Counted from the stretch's first letter, positions 8,147 through 18,992 are shown. The stretch is DNA of 40,320 bases from Clostridiales bacterium UBA1390 (GCA_002305315.1 DBQQ01000024.1:13078-53397); one strand, 5' to 3'. The notes: generated from the letters alone by a model not told the origin. Numbers and translations: made by a program.

Positions 8147-9157
8147 ATGCAAGCAGCAGTCGTTTCCGGAAGAAGGATATATCCCCGCAAGATCCTTGTG
8201 ATTCTCATCTTTGGTGTGATGGCCGTGCTTTCTGTTTTTATCTGTGTGGGGATCGGCACTGTTTCTTTTTCGCTGGAAGAAGTCTTTAGGGCATTGTTTA
8301 TAGCAGATGACAGCACGGCGCGCCTGCTTATCTGGAACATTCGCTTCCCCAGGATCCTGGTGGGCGGGTTGGTGGGAGTCTGCCTGTCACTTGCGGGCTG
8401 TATCCTACAGGGGGTTATGCGCAATACGATGGCATCTCCCTCCACCATTGGCGTCACCAGTGGCGCGAGCTTTGTCGGATATCTGGTTCTGGTTGTTTTT
8501 CCCAGCTATTATTATTTGCTTCCGATCGGATCGATCGTAGGCGCATTTGTCACGACGATGCTGATCTATGCGCTGGCCTATCAAAAAGGTGTGAGTCCGG
8601 TCAAGATGATCCTGTCCGGTATGGCGGTATCTGCCTTGTTTGGCGCCTTTAATGATATCATCAAGACTTTTTTTGCCGATGCGCTGGGCAATGCGTCCGG
8701 GTTCCTGGTAGGAGGATTGAACGGTACTGGGTGGGATAGTCTGACGATGATGCTTCCTTACGCAGTGGCTGGGATTCTGGTCTGCGCCTTTCTGCCGGCC
8801 AAGATGAATATCCTGATGTTGGGTGACGAAACGGCCAACTCGTTGGGACTGCGAACGGAGAAGTTTCGATTCTTTCTGATCGTGGTTTCTTCGCTTCTGT
8901 CTGGCGCGGCGATCTCAGTAGCGGGTCTGATCAGCTTTGTGGGACTGGTGGTACCGCATATCGCGCGGCTGCTGGTAGGGTCGGATTATAAGTATTTATT
9001 TCCGGCTTCTACCTTGTTAGGATTTACATTAGTGACAGTCTGCGATACCGTGGGAAGGGTCATTATGCCGCCGGGAGAGGTTCCGGTCAGTATTATACTC
9101 GCATTTATTGGTGCGCCATTCTTTTTATATTTGCTGCGGACGAGACAGAAAGAATGA
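8147..9157 (+). CDS. FecCD-family ABC importer permease (iron/heme type)
   Basis: This 336-aa polytopic membrane protein of the BtuC/FecCD/HmuU family forms the dimeric channel of iron-siderophore, heme or cobalamin importers. Recognisable family stretches are RNTMASPSTIGVTSGASF (about 100-117), SGMAVSALFG and, near the end, GLISFVGLVVPHIARLLVG, which contacts the ATPase. About nine to ten hydrophobic segments are visible, as usual. It starts one base after the flavodoxin stop, so translation is probably coupled. Substrate is inferred from neighbours as heme or an iron chelate. Confidence 0.92.
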   Translation: MQAAVVSGRRIYPRKILVILIFGVMAVLSVFICVGIGTVSFSLEEVFRALFIADDSTARLLIWNIRFPRILVGGLVGVCLSLAGCILQGVMRNTMASPSTIGVTSGASFVGYLVLVVFPSYYYLLPIGSIVGAFVTTMLIYALAYQKGVSPVKMILSGMAVSALFGAFNDIIKTFFADALGNASGFLVGGLNGTGWDSLTMMLPYAVAGILVCAFLPAKMNILMLGDETANSLGLRTEKFRFFLIVVSSLLSGAAISVAGLISFVGLVVPHIARLLVGSDYKYLFPASTLLGFTLVTVCDTVGRVIMPPGEVPVSIILAFIGAPFFLYLLRTRQKE

Positions 9158-9165
9158 GGTAATCT

Positions 9166-9960
9166 ATGTATTTTGGATTTAAAAACATATCCGTGGGATA
9201 TGGAAAAAAGATGGTGATCCAGAATCTCAACTTGGAATTCCCCAAGGGGAAAGTCGTCACCATCATCGGGCAAAACGGCTGTGGGAAGTCCAGTCTGCTG
9301 AAAACGATTTCCAAGGCAGTGACACCCAGGAGCGGACAGATCATCTATCAGGATAAAAAGCTGAGTCAGTATTCTCCTAAGATTCTGGCGCAGAAGATTG
9401 CGTATCTGGCTCAGGTCCATACCTCACCGCCGGACATCGATGTGCGGACGCTGGTATCCTATGGCCGATATCCGCATTCGAAATTCGGCAGAGGGCTGAC
9501 GGCTAGGGACGGGGAGATTATTGACAAAGCCCTGTCTTTAACGGGTCTGGAATCTCTGCAAAACCAGATACTGTCCACGCTCTCCGGGGGAGAACGGCAG
9601 CGAGCCTGGATCGCCATGACCATTTGTCAGGAACCAGAAATCCTTGTTTTAGACGAACCGACCACATACCTGGACATCAGTTATCAGGTCGAAGTCCTGG
9701 AGCTGGTTCGGAAGCTCAACCGAGAGCTGGGAATCACGATCATCATGGTGTTGCATGATCTGAATCTGGCAGCGCGGTACTCGGATCGGCTGTACGCGAT
9801 CAAAGATCAGGGGATACATGCACAGGGAGAACCGGAACAGGTTCTGACAGAAGAAAATTTATTATCCATTTTTCAGATCGAGGCCAGGGTGTTTCAAGAT
9901 GAGGCGCATCATTGTCCCTTCTTCATCCCTGTTCGATCCAGAATTACATCTACCGTATAG
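9166..9960 (+). CDS. FepC/HmuV-type ABC importer ATPase
   Basis: This 264-aa ATPase powers the FecCD-type permease encoded just upstream (8-bp gap, GAGGT ribosome site). Walker A is GQNGCGKSS (35-43), the signature LSGGERQ is at 139-145, Walker B is ILVLDEPTTYLD (159-170) and the switch His is in VLHDLN (about 197). All motifs are intact. Length is typical of iron/heme/cobalamin importers. Confidence 0.93.
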   Translation: MYFGFKNISVGYGKKMVIQNLNLEFPKGKVVTIIGQNGCGKSSLLKTISKAVTPRSGQIIYQDKKLSQYSPKILAQKIAYLAQVHTSPPDIDVRTLVSYGRYPHSKFGRGLTARDGEIIDKALSLTGLESLQNQILSTLSGGERQRAWIAMTICQEPEILVLDEPTTYLDISYQVEVLELVRKLNRELGITIIMVLHDLNLAARYSDRLYAIKDQGIHAQGEPEQVLTEENLLSIFQIEARVFQDEAHHCPFFIPVRSRITSTV

Positions 9961-9976
9961 AAAGGAATCAGGAGAT

Positions 9977-11179
9977 ATGAAACGTATAGTCATTTGGATG
10001 TTGAGTGTGATGATGTGTGTGACAGCCTTTGCAGGCTGTGCAGACAATTCGAACCGCAGTCAGGAGGAGTCTCTGACGGAATCGAGTGTGGAGGAATCTC
10101 AGACGGCAGAATCGAGCGTGACAGAGGAATCTCAGGAAGCCGAAGGGAGCTCGGCAGAGGAGGAATCGCAGGCGGAAGAGACCGCGTCAGAAGATGAGGC
10201 CTGGAAGGAAGAAATGAAGGCAACATTCCTGGAAAAAGCGGACGAGGTCATCGTCGATGAGGATACGGTCACGTTCACGGATGCGTCGGGAGATGGCAGC
10301 ACGCCGATCACGATACAGAAGAATCCGAAGAATGTCGTGAATCTGTATGCCAGTTTTACGACGCTATGGTACGAAGCGGGCGGAGAGGTGATCGGATGCA
10401 TCGGCGGAGATTCCTCGGTAACGCTGTATGAGGAGTATATCGGCAGAGACATTACCCAGGATGAGGGCATGCAGGTGGTCGCGACATCGTCTTCTGGCAA
10501 GAAGTGGGACGTGGAGAGCATTGTGGCGCTACAGCCGGATCTGATCATATGTTCCACCGCCATGAGCGGATATTCCACCATCATGACGCCGGCGGAATCG
10601 GCGGGAATACCTGTGATTGCGGTGAGTTATAATGACTTTTCCGATTATCTCAAGTGGTTTAAGGTGTTTTGTAACCTGAATGATCAGCCAGAACTGTGGG
10701 ACAGTATCGCGCTGAAAGCATTGGATGATGTGGTGGATGTCTTAGCGGAGTGCCCGACGGAGGATACACCTTCAGTATTCAGCATGTTTGCCGGTGCGGA
10801 GTCTTTACAGGCGAATACCTCGAATACCGTCGTAGGCGGCATGATTACAGCGATGAACGCAGTGAATATTGTGGATCAATGGGAAAATACGACGGAGGCA
10901 GAACGCTTGGACATCAATCTGGAAACCGTATTCGCCGCGGATCCGGATATCATTCTGGTACAGTGCCATGCAGGAGTAGAAGAGGGACAGGAAATGGTAG
11001 AAGCCACATATGGCGATAATCCCGTGTGGCAGTCCTTGAAAGCGGTACAGAACGGGCGGGTCTATTATTTGGAAAAGGAATTATTCCATAATAAACCGAA
11101 TAGTCGTTTTGCCGAGGCCTATCAGAAATTGGCCGAGATCCTGTATCCGGATACCACATTCTCTTTCCAGGGAGAGTAA
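9977..11179 (+). CDS. Substrate-binding lipoprotein of the iron/heme ABC importer
   Basis: This 400-aa FhuD/BtuF-type (periplasmic-binding-protein-2 like) protein is held to the outer face of the membrane. The start at 9977 follows CAGGAGA and gives a signal peptide ending in the lipobox FAGC, with the lipidated Cys at residue 21. A Ser/Glu-rich linker (about 24-70) leads to the binding lobes. The region VESIVALQPDLIICS (about 178-192) is a typical element of the first lobe, and LETVFAADPDIILVQ (about 317-331) is the matching element of the second. The reading frame extends upstream into the ATPase gene, but the signal peptide settles the start. It completes the importer with the two preceding genes. 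Ligand is not readable; heme is inferred. Confidence 0.9.
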   Translation: MKRIVIWMLSVMMCVTAFAGCADNSNRSQEESLTESSVEESQTAESSVTEESQEAEGSSAEEESQAEETASEDEAWKEEMKATFLEKADEVIVDEDTVTFTDASGDGSTPITIQKNPKNVVNLYASFTTLWYEAGGEVIGCIGGDSSVTLYEEYIGRDITQDEGMQVVATSSSGKKWDVESIVALQPDLIICSTAMSGYSTIMTPAESAGIPVIAVSYNDFSDYLKWFKVFCNLNDQPELWDSIALKALDDVVDVLAECPTEDTPSVFSMFAGAESLQANTSNTVVGGMITAMNAVNIVDQWENTTEAERLDINLETVFAADPDIILVQCHAGVEEGQEMVEATYGDNPVWQSLKAVQNGRVYYLEKELFHNKPNSRFAEAYQKLAEILYPDTTFSFQGE

Positions 11180-12427
11180 ATGATGTATACGGTTCGATAT
11201 AAGTCACATCACGATGCGTCTCGGGCATTAAAGGATCGATATACGCAAGCAATAGATAAGGAAGTGTATTTACAGGAGATACTGACCCGACCGGCCGCGA
11301 GCCGGCGGGTCGTATACCTGCATGTGCCATTCTGCAATAAAGTATGTTCATTCTGCCCTTTTCATCGCCCGGATATTCTGAAGCGGCGAGAATATCACGA
11401 ATACATCGTAAAGGAGATTCAACGTCTGGCGCCGCTGACGTATATGGAAGCGCCTGTGGATGCGATCAATTTTGGAGGAGGCACGCCGACAGCGCTGCAG
11501 CCGGATCAGATGCGCGTGATTCTGCATGCACTGCGGGAGAACTTTCAAATCGCGCCGCATGCGGAGATCAGCGTGGAATCCTCGGCTACCGAATTGACGG
11601 ATGAGATGTTGGAGGTACTCCTGGAGGGTGGCGTCAATCGGTTATCGATCGGTATACAGAGTTTTCAGGATGACAGAAGAAAAATGTTGGGCAGACGAGG
11701 AAGCGGGGAATTCGCGGCAAGACGTGTAGAAAACGCCATACGAGCAGGGATAAGCAATACTGGAATTGATCTATTGTATAACCTACCGGGGCAGACGGAG
11801 GAAGAGCTGGAGAAGGACCTTGCGATGATCCGGTCTTTGGATCTTGCAGGCATCAGCTTTTATTCGCTCATGATTCATGAGAAAACACCGCTGGCCTCGC
11901 GTTTGACAGAGGAACAGAGAAGGGATATGGCTGACCTTAAGAAAGAGTATGCGCTTTTCGCGAAAATCTGCGAAGACTTAGCGGAGGATGGCTATGAACC
12001 GTTGGAACTGACCAAGCTGGTGCATCGGCGCAGGGACCGCTATGACTATATGCGGATCCGTCATACCGGAGGCAGCTGTGTCGCCATCGGACATGGGGCC
12101 GGAGGGAATATTGAACAGTACCTGTATCATAATACAGCTGCCGTCCCGATTCTGTCAGAGCAGATTCCGATCAGTTCCAGAGGACGAATCGTTCATCCGG
12201 AATATCGAATCCTGGATCAGATGATTTATGATATGCAGACAACAAAAGTGCGGTTAGATGACTATTCAGCGCGTTTGAAAAAAGACTTGCGTGTTTTCTT
12301 ATCGGGATCGATAGAACGTATGAAGAAAGAAGGACTTCTGATAGAAGAGAATGGGGAGATACGGATGACAATGCGAGGCATGTTTTGGGGCAATAATATC
12401 ATAGACGAGTGGATTCGTCAGATCTAA
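11180..12427 (+). CDS. HemN/HemW-like radical SAM protein, candidate anaerobic heme-degrading enzyme (ChuW/HutW/HmuW-like)
   Basis: This 415-aa protein has the radical SAM cluster motif CNKVCSFC (Cys 52, 56, 59) after YLHVPF, then GGGTPT and SIGIQSF, all typical of the HemN/HemW branch, plus a HemN-type C-terminal region. It begins directly after the lipoprotein stop (ATG at 11180, ribosome site AGGGAGAG). HemN itself makes protoporphyrinogen and HemW is a heme chaperone. ChuW/HutW/HmuW proteins of the same branch open the heme ring without oxygen and sit in heme-uptake operons. The location behind an iron-type importer and a flavodoxin favours the last option, but motif reading alone cannot exclude HemW or HemN. 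The fourth Cys of HemN (CxxxCxxCxC) is absent. Confidence 0.75.
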   Translation: MMYTVRYKSHHDASRALKDRYTQAIDKEVYLQEILTRPAASRRVVYLHVPFCNKVCSFCPFHRPDILKRREYHEYIVKEIQRLAPLTYMEAPVDAINFGGGTPTALQPDQMRVILHALRENFQIAPHAEISVESSATELTDEMLEVLLEGGVNRLSIGIQSFQDDRRKMLGRRGSGEFAARRVENAIRAGISNTGIDLLYNLPGQTEEELEKDLAMIRSLDLAGISFYSLMIHEKTPLASRLTEEQRRDMADLKKEYALFAKICEDLAEDGYEPLELTKLVHRRRDRYDYMRIRHTGGSCVAIGHGAGGNIEQYLYHNTAAVPILSEQIPISSRGRIVHPEYRILDQMIYDMQTTKVRLDDYSARLKKDLRVFLSGSIERMKKEGLLIEENGEIRMTMRGMFWGNNIIDEWIRQI

Positions 12428-12465
12428 GAAAAAGAGCGGAACTGGATATCTTCTTTTTTCAAGCA

Positions 12466-12494
12466 TTGACAAGACCTCTAATGTGTGATATGGT
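12466..12494 (+). promoter_or_regulatory. Promoter of the 845-aa unknown gene
   Basis: TTGACA, a 17-bp spacer and TATGGT lie about 40 bp upstream of the start codon at 12533, which has AGAGGGAGGG as ribosome site. An A/T-rich partial hairpin at about 12427-12460 may end the preceding heme operon. Confidence 0.6.
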
Positions 12495-12532
12495 AGGACA
12501 AAATACACAGGATCCAGAGGGAGGGATCATGC

Positions 12533-15070
12533 ATGAAAAATCATATTTCCAGAAAGCTTGCAGCTGGAGAGGTTTTGAAACCGTGGTTGGTGGCTGGCCC
12601 CGTCTATAGGGATATGTCGGGGAAATTAGATGAGAGGACTTTTTTTGAGAATTCCCGATGTGATGTAGGCCGTGATGTACTGGCGGAGTTTCTGAAGCAG
12701 ATGGGGGCCGAGCTGGCGGAGGCGTCACCCCGAGAGAATGATTCAGTTTGTCTTCCAGGAGGGGCAGAGGCGCAGTGGTACTATCTGGATACACCGGAGA
12801 AGTATACGGGGTTCGGTCAATATTTTGTCACGAATCATTTGGGATGCATCCTGGCGCATCAGCAGTTGATCAGCCACGAGATGCAGCAGGTGGTTCTGCG
12901 ACTGGGAAGCAGGCTGTCTGCCTGGGGATCTTTATGGTGTAACGGGAAGTTGTTATGGGATGGAGAACTGGAAGGAGAGCAGAAGCCAGTACAGATTCAA
13001 GTACCGCTGATACAGGGAGAGAATCAGCAGACACTTTTGATGGCCCGCATAGCTCGTATGGCGGAAGTCGGATGGTGCTTGGAATTGGTTTCTTCTGAGG
13101 CGGCGCTGGAATCGGAATGCTCTTTAAGCATGGACAGTGCGCTGCGGCAGGAGATTGAACATAGTATCCAGCATACCTGTATGGAAGAAGACACATATGG
13201 AGAAAACAACCCAGTATACTTGCATGTAGGGGCATACGATGCAGCATGGTTCCGCGTGGAGATTCAGCTTCAGAATGGCCCGTGTATAGATGGAAGAGGA
13301 GGCGGCCGCTTCCTGATTTCGGAAGGGTTATTACCAGGTTCCTATACGGTAACCGTTCGATGGTTTGTGGGAGAACAGGAGATTGCCAAGAGGGAGTTCC
13401 CGCTGACGATTTGCCATGTCTTTGAACCGTTGCCAGGAAAAGCGGCGTTTGAAAAACGCAGGCAGATTTTTCTGCGGGCCTGTGCGGCATTGGTTCCGGA
13501 AGAACATGAACGGGATCGCGCAGACATTCTATGGGCACAGTATGCATTGGGGCAGTATGATCGTATTTCCTATGAGCAGATAGACCGGGCGTGTCAGGTG
13601 GTAGATCGGCGGGATGACTGTGCGGACTTCACATTATTGCCGCTTCTGCGGATCGTGTATGCGGAACGTGGAGAGGTGCATCTGCCGGAAACGTATATAG
13701 AACGTATTCGTCAAGCGGTTTTGGGATTTAAGTATTGGGTAGATGAAGCGAATGACTGTATGATGTGGTTTGATTCGGAAAATCATCGCATGGGATTTCA
13801 TACGCTGGAATACCTGGCGGGACTTCTGTTTCCGCAGGATATTTTCACGAACAGCGGTCAGAATGGATTATTTCATAGTATGAAGGGGCGCATGCATCTC
13901 ATGGAGTGGTTAAGCCAACGGATTCGGTTTGGACTGAATGAGTTTCATTCGGATTCCTATATTCCGATCACCCTGGGACCGCTGTTGGCGTTACAGGAAA
14001 TGACTCCCTATGAGGAATTCAGCATTCGTACCATGGCAACGGAATTGACGCATTTGATTGTTTTCTACTTGGCCGTCAATCAATATCATGGGGCCATAGC
14101 TTCGCCCAGAGGACGCAGCTATAATCTGCCCATGCGAAATCCATTTCAACAGGGAACGACATCGATTCTGTATCTTTTGTTTGGGGAGGATGCTGCGGCA
14201 TTGAAGATCGAGCCGGGAGTCATGTCGATTGCGGTAGACGGATATCAGCCGCCGAAGGGAATTCTGCAGGCTGCCAGCCACTATGAAGAGACACACTTCC
14301 GGTATAAGTCGGGACTGTATCATACAGGAAAGCAAAACGCGGATCTTACCGCAATGAGAACGCCGGAATATATGATCTCCAGTGTACGGAATCATAACGT
14401 CGGAGCCTGCGAGGCACATCTTCATGTAGCGCAGATTACGCTGCCGAAGGATACCATTATTTTCTTCTCTGCTCCGTTTACGATGAGAGAAGGAAGCGGA
14501 TTGCGTCCGGACTACTGGGCGGGACAGGCCAGCGTTCCTCAGGTGTATCAGTATCGAAACACATTGTGCGTGCGGTGGCAGCATGTTCAGCATCCATATG
14601 TCTGGATGACGCATTGTCATTTGGATACCCGAAGGCTGGATGAATGTCAGCATAGAGGCAACTGGACATTTGGCAGAATGGGAGAGAGTTATGTGGGGAT
14701 CTGGTCTTGGAAGCCCCATGTGCTCTGCGATACGGGGGCCTATGCGATGCGGGAACTCATAAGTCAGGGAAATGAGAATTGTTGGATTGCGGAGTGCGGT
14801 TCTAAGAGGGAAGACGGCAGTTTCGAAGCGTTCATGGATTGTCTGGAACATGCTCGCATAGAGGTAAAAGAAGAGTGTGTAGTTTATGAGTCACCCAAGA
14901 ATCATCATATGTGTTTTGGAGAACCATTCCTGGTACAAGGAGAGGAAATTCCTGTAGGAAATATGGCAGTAGATTGCCCATATCTCCGATCTCGATACGG
15001 AAGCGGCACCTATGAGTCAAAGCTTGCGGGATGGGATGGCATCATATGGTCCTATGCCAGCAGCATATAA
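12533..15070 (+). CDS. Large uncharacterised protein, possible polysaccharide-active enzyme
   Basis: I do not recognise this 845-aa protein by name. No signal peptide is visible. The N-terminal part (about 90-180) has a jelly-roll-like stretch VVLRLGSRLSAWGSLWCNG resembling sugar-binding sandwich domains that carry a GS...W.NG pattern. The centre (about 310-560) is helix-rich with conserved-looking aromatic and acidic residues (WFDSENHRMGFHTLEY, FGLNEFHSDSY), as in alpha/alpha toroid lyases and glycosidases. The rest looks like a beta-sandwich. A helix-toroid plus sandwich layout is seen in several polysaccharide lyases, and pectin-degrading genes surround it, so a carbohydrate role is inferred. 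The ATG at 12533 is preferred to an out-of-frame ATG at 12529. The DUF1905 gene follows by 13 bp. Confidence 0.8.
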   Translation: MKNHISRKLAAGEVLKPWLVAGPVYRDMSGKLDERTFFENSRCDVGRDVLAEFLKQMGAELAEASPRENDSVCLPGGAEAQWYYLDTPEKYTGFGQYFVTNHLGCILAHQQLISHEMQQVVLRLGSRLSAWGSLWCNGKLLWDGELEGEQKPVQIQVPLIQGENQQTLLMARIARMAEVGWCLELVSSEAALESECSLSMDSALRQEIEHSIQHTCMEEDTYGENNPVYLHVGAYDAAWFRVEIQLQNGPCIDGRGGGRFLISEGLLPGSYTVTVRWFVGEQEIAKREFPLTICHVFEPLPGKAAFEKRRQIFLRACAALVPEEHERDRADILWAQYALGQYDRISYEQIDRACQVVDRRDDCADFTLLPLLRIVYAERGEVHLPETYIERIRQAVLGFKYWVDEANDCMMWFDSENHRMGFHTLEYLAGLLFPQDIFTNSGQNGLFHSMKGRMHLMEWLSQRIRFGLNEFHSDSYIPITLGPLLALQEMTPYEEFSIRTMATELTHLIVFYLAVNQYHGAIASPRGRSYNLPMRNPFQQGTTSILYLLFGEDAAALKIEPGVMSIAVDGYQPPKGILQAASHYEETHFRYKSGLYHTGKQNADLTAMRTPEYMISSVRNHNVGACEAHLHVAQITLPKDTIIFFSAPFTMREGSGLRPDYWAGQASVPQVYQYRNTLCVRWQHVQHPYVWMTHCHLDTRRLDECQHRGNWTFGRMGESYVGIWSWKPHVLCDTGAYAMRELISQGNENCWIAECGSKREDGSFEAFMDCLEHARIEVKEECVVYESPKNHHMCFGEPFLVQGEEIPVGNMAVDCPYLRSRYGSGTYESKLAGWDGIIWSYASSI

Positions 15071-15083
15071 GAGGAAGACGGAT

Positions 15084-15386
15084 ATGAAGGAGAAGGTCTA
15101 TACCTTTCAGGCCGTGATAGAGCCAGTACCTGAAAAAGGAGGCGCCTATATTCGTTTCCCGTACGATGTGAGAAAAGAATTTGGAAAGGGCCGTGTGAAG
15201 GTACACGCGACCTTTGACGGGATCCCCTATGATGGCAGTATCGTCAATATGGGAGTAAAAAATGAAGACGGTACAGTTTGTTATATTTTGGGAGTTCGGA
15301 AAGAGATCCGAGAAAAGATGAACAAACAGCCGGGTGATGTCATTCAGGTGACGGTGGCAGAAGCAGAGACCGGATCATCTGTTTGA
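15084..15386 (+). CDS. DUF1905 domain protein
   Basis: This 100-aa protein has the DUF1905 pattern: a short beta-rich fold with YTFQAVIEPVPEKGGAYIRF near the N-terminus, DVRKEFGKGRVKVHATFDG in the middle and an R-K-E-I-R...GD.V.V end. The start at 15084 follows GAGGAAGA; a longer frame would run into the previous gene. It is co-transcribed with the 845-aa protein and followed by a strong terminator. The family function is unknown, and DUF1905 domains are sometimes fused to YdeI-type domains. Confidence 0.85.
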   Translation: MKEKVYTFQAVIEPVPEKGGAYIRFPYDVRKEFGKGRVKVHATFDGIPYDGSIVNMGVKNEDGTVCYILGVRKEIREKMNKQPGDVIQVTVAEAETGSSV

Positions 15387-15400
15387 CGCATGGGACAGAA

Positions 15401-15443
15401 AACCCCCTATAGAACCCAATAGGAATCGGTTCTATAGGGGGTT
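15401..15443. terminator. Bidirectional terminator between convergent genes
   Basis: AACCCCCTATAGAACC and GGTTCTATAGGGGGTT are a perfect 16-bp inverted repeat with an 11-nt loop. It serves the DUF1905 gene on plus and the GH51 gene on minus; on minus it is followed by TTCT. Confidence 0.85.
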
Positions 15444-15460
15444 GTTATATGGTCATACGA

Positions 15461-16972
<1,512 letters not shown>

Positions 16973-16992
16973 TTACGAGTAGGTTTGTGAGT

Positions 16993-17022
16993 ATTATAGC
17001 ATGGTAAAACAGAGAAATGCAA
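16993..17022 (-). promoter_or_regulatory. Promoter of the GH51 gene
   Basis: On the minus strand TTGCAT and TATAAT are 18 bp apart, with the -10 about 33 bp upstream of the start codon. Confidence 0.65.
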
Positions 17023-17031
17023 CAGGAAGAA

Positions 17032-17060
17032 TTGAAAAAATAAAGGCAATATGATAAGAT
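17032..17060 (+). promoter_or_regulatory. Promoter of nadE
   Basis: TTGAAA, a 17-bp spacer and TAAGAT lie about 45 bp upstream of the nadE start, back to back with the GH51 promoter. Confidence 0.6.
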
Positions 17061-17105
17061 GAAAGAGAGTTGGCAAGCAGTCAACCGAGAAGGAGAACAA
17101 CGCAT

Positions 17106-18992
17106 ATGAAATATGGCTTTATAAAAGTAGCCGCGATCACGCCGCGGGTGGAAGTGGCGGATTGTCCGCATAATGCACGCACGATCGCGCAGGGAATGGA
17201 ACAGGCATATCAGGCGGGAGCACAGATAGTGGTATTCCCGGAACTTTCGTTGACAGGGTATACCTGTGGCGATCTGTTTTTGCAGGAGAGTCTTTTAACA
17301 GGAGCCAGGATGGCGCTGGAAGATCTTGTGGAAAAATCCAAAGAATGCGCCGGTCTGTTGAGTTTCGTGGGCTTGCCGGTATTGTTTGAGCAGAAACTTT
17401 ATAATTGTGCCGCTGTGATTCAAGATGGACGGATCTTGGCCCTAGTGCCTAAAAAACATCTGCCGAACTATAGTGAATTTTATGAGCAGAGGCATTTTAC
17501 ACCGGCGCCGGAAGAAAATCGGAGAATCCGGTGGGAAGGCAGAGAGATTCCTTTTGGGAATCATCTGCTTTTCGAATGTGCCAATCAGCCGGCACTGGTG
17601 GTGGGAGTGGAAATCTGCGAAGACTTATGGGTAGCTTCTCCACCGTCCATTGGCCTAGCTATGGCAGGGGCTACACTGATTGTGAACCTGTCCGCCAGTG
17701 ATGAGACAATCGGCAAGGCTGAGTACCGCCGCAGCCTGGTAGAAGGACAGTCGGCACGTCTTCTGTGCGGCTATGTATATTGCGATGCGGGAGATGGAGA
17801 ATCGACGACGGATATGGTGTTTGCCGGTCATAACCTGATTGCGGAGAATGGTCGGGTACTGGCAGAGAGCGAGCCATTTCAAAATAGTATGATTGTAACA
17901 GAAATCGATGTAGAGCGAATGCTGTATGACCGACGCAGAATGTCGACCTGGATTAGCCAGACGGACGGCTATGAAAGAGTTGCATTCGAGCTGAAGGAGA
18001 CAGCGGTAAGACTGACGAGAGACATCTCGAAATATCCTTTCGTGCCGCAGGCGGAGGAAAGGCTGGAGATGATCCTGTCTATGCAGGCTAATGGATTGAA
18101 AAAGCGTCTTTCTCATGTGCATGCGGATCATGCCGTGATTGGGATCTCTGGTGGGCTGGATTCCACGCTGGCCTTGCTTGTTGCGGTGCGGGCAGCGGAT
18201 CAGCTTGCATGGGACCGTAAACGTGTATTGGGGATTACGATGCCCTGTTTTGGTACGACGAATCGAACCCGATCCAATGCGGAACTTCTCTGTGATCGTC
18301 TCGGTATCGAATGCCGCAGGATCGACATCGCAGAATCAGTACGCGTGCATTTTCAGGCGATTGCCCATAATGAAGAAGAGCATAATGTGGTATTCGAGAA
18401 TGCACAGGCGAGAGAGCGTACGCAGATCCTGATGGATGTGGCGAATGGCTGTAATGGTCTTGTTGTCGGTACGGGAGATCTCTCTGAATTGGCGCTTGGG
18501 TGGGCAACCTATAATGGAGATCACATGTCCATGTACGGTGTGAACGCCTCGGTACCCAAGACGCTCGTACGGTATTTGGTGCAGCATGAGGCACAGAGGA
18601 CGAAGGATGCGTCATTGCGGGATGTACTGTTAGACATTTTGGATACTCCCGTGAGTCCCGAACTGCTGCCCCCGAAGGATGGCGAGATTGCACAGAAGAC
18701 GGAGGATCTGGTGGGACCTTATGCGTTGCATGATTTCTTCTTGTATTACTGTATTCGTTGGGGATGCACGCCGGAGAAGATAGAATATTTAGCGCAATAC
18801 GCATTTCAAGGGGAATATGAGCCAGATTGCATTCATCATTGGCTGGAGACATTTTATCGCAGATTTTTTCAGCAACAGTTCAAACGGTCTTGTCTGCCGG
18901 ATGGACCGAAGATTGGATCCGTGGCGTTGTCTCCCAGAGGAGATTGGCGGATGCCTAGCGATGCCTCGCAGACACTGTGGCGGTTAAAATAA
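17106..18992 (+). CDS. nadE: Glutamine-dependent NAD+ synthetase (two-domain)
   Basis: This 628-aa enzyme makes NAD+ from nicotinate adenine dinucleotide, using ammonia released from glutamine. The N-terminal nitrilase-like glutaminase domain (about 1-290) carries Glu46 (FPELSLTGY), a Lys at about 116 (PKKHLPNY) and Cys171 (VGVEICEDLW). The C-terminal synthetase domain has the PP-loop SGGLDST (348-354) and ends in the usual ammonium-channel family tail. Length fits the long bacterial form. The ATG at 17106 follows AAGGAG; an in-frame ATG at 17070 would add 12 unlikely residues. Confidence 0.96.
   Translation: MKYGFIKVAAITPRVEVADCPHNARTIAQGMEQAYQAGAQIVVFPELSLTGYTCGDLFLQESLLTGARMALEDLVEKSKECAGLLSFVGLPVLFEQKLYNCAAVIQDGRILALVPKKHLPNYSEFYEQRHFTPAPEENRRIRWEGREIPFGNHLLFECANQPALVVGVEICEDLWVASPPSIGLAMAGATLIVNLSASDETIGKAEYRRSLVEGQSARLLCGYVYCDAGDGESTTDMVFAGHNLIAENGRVLAESEPFQNSMIVTEIDVERMLYDRRRMSTWISQTDGYERVAFELKETAVRLTRDISKYPFVPQAEERLEMILSMQANGLKKRLSHVHADHAVIGISGGLDSTLALLVAVRAADQLAWDRKRVLGITMPCFGTTNRTRSNAELLCDRLGIECRRIDIAESVRVHFQAIAHNEEEHNVVFENAQARERTQILMDVANGCNGLVVGTGDLSELALGWATYNGDHMSMYGVNASVPKTLVRYLVQHEAQRTKDASLRDVLLDILDTPVSPELLPPKDGEIAQKTEDLVGPYALHDFFLYYCIRWGCTPEKIEYLAQYAFQGEYEPDCIHHWLETFYRRFFQQQFKRSCLPDGPKIGSVALSPRGDWRMPSDASQTLWRLK

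Noticed and set aside
13991..14851. Long minus-strand frame (286 codons) opposite the 845-aa gene
   Set aside because: No ribosome site or family motif; the plus-strand gene has promoter, ribosome site and tight spacing with its neighbour.
18235..18852. Minus-strand frame of 205 codons inside nadE
   Set aside because: It overlaps the highly conserved NAD synthetase domain and shows no recognisable features.
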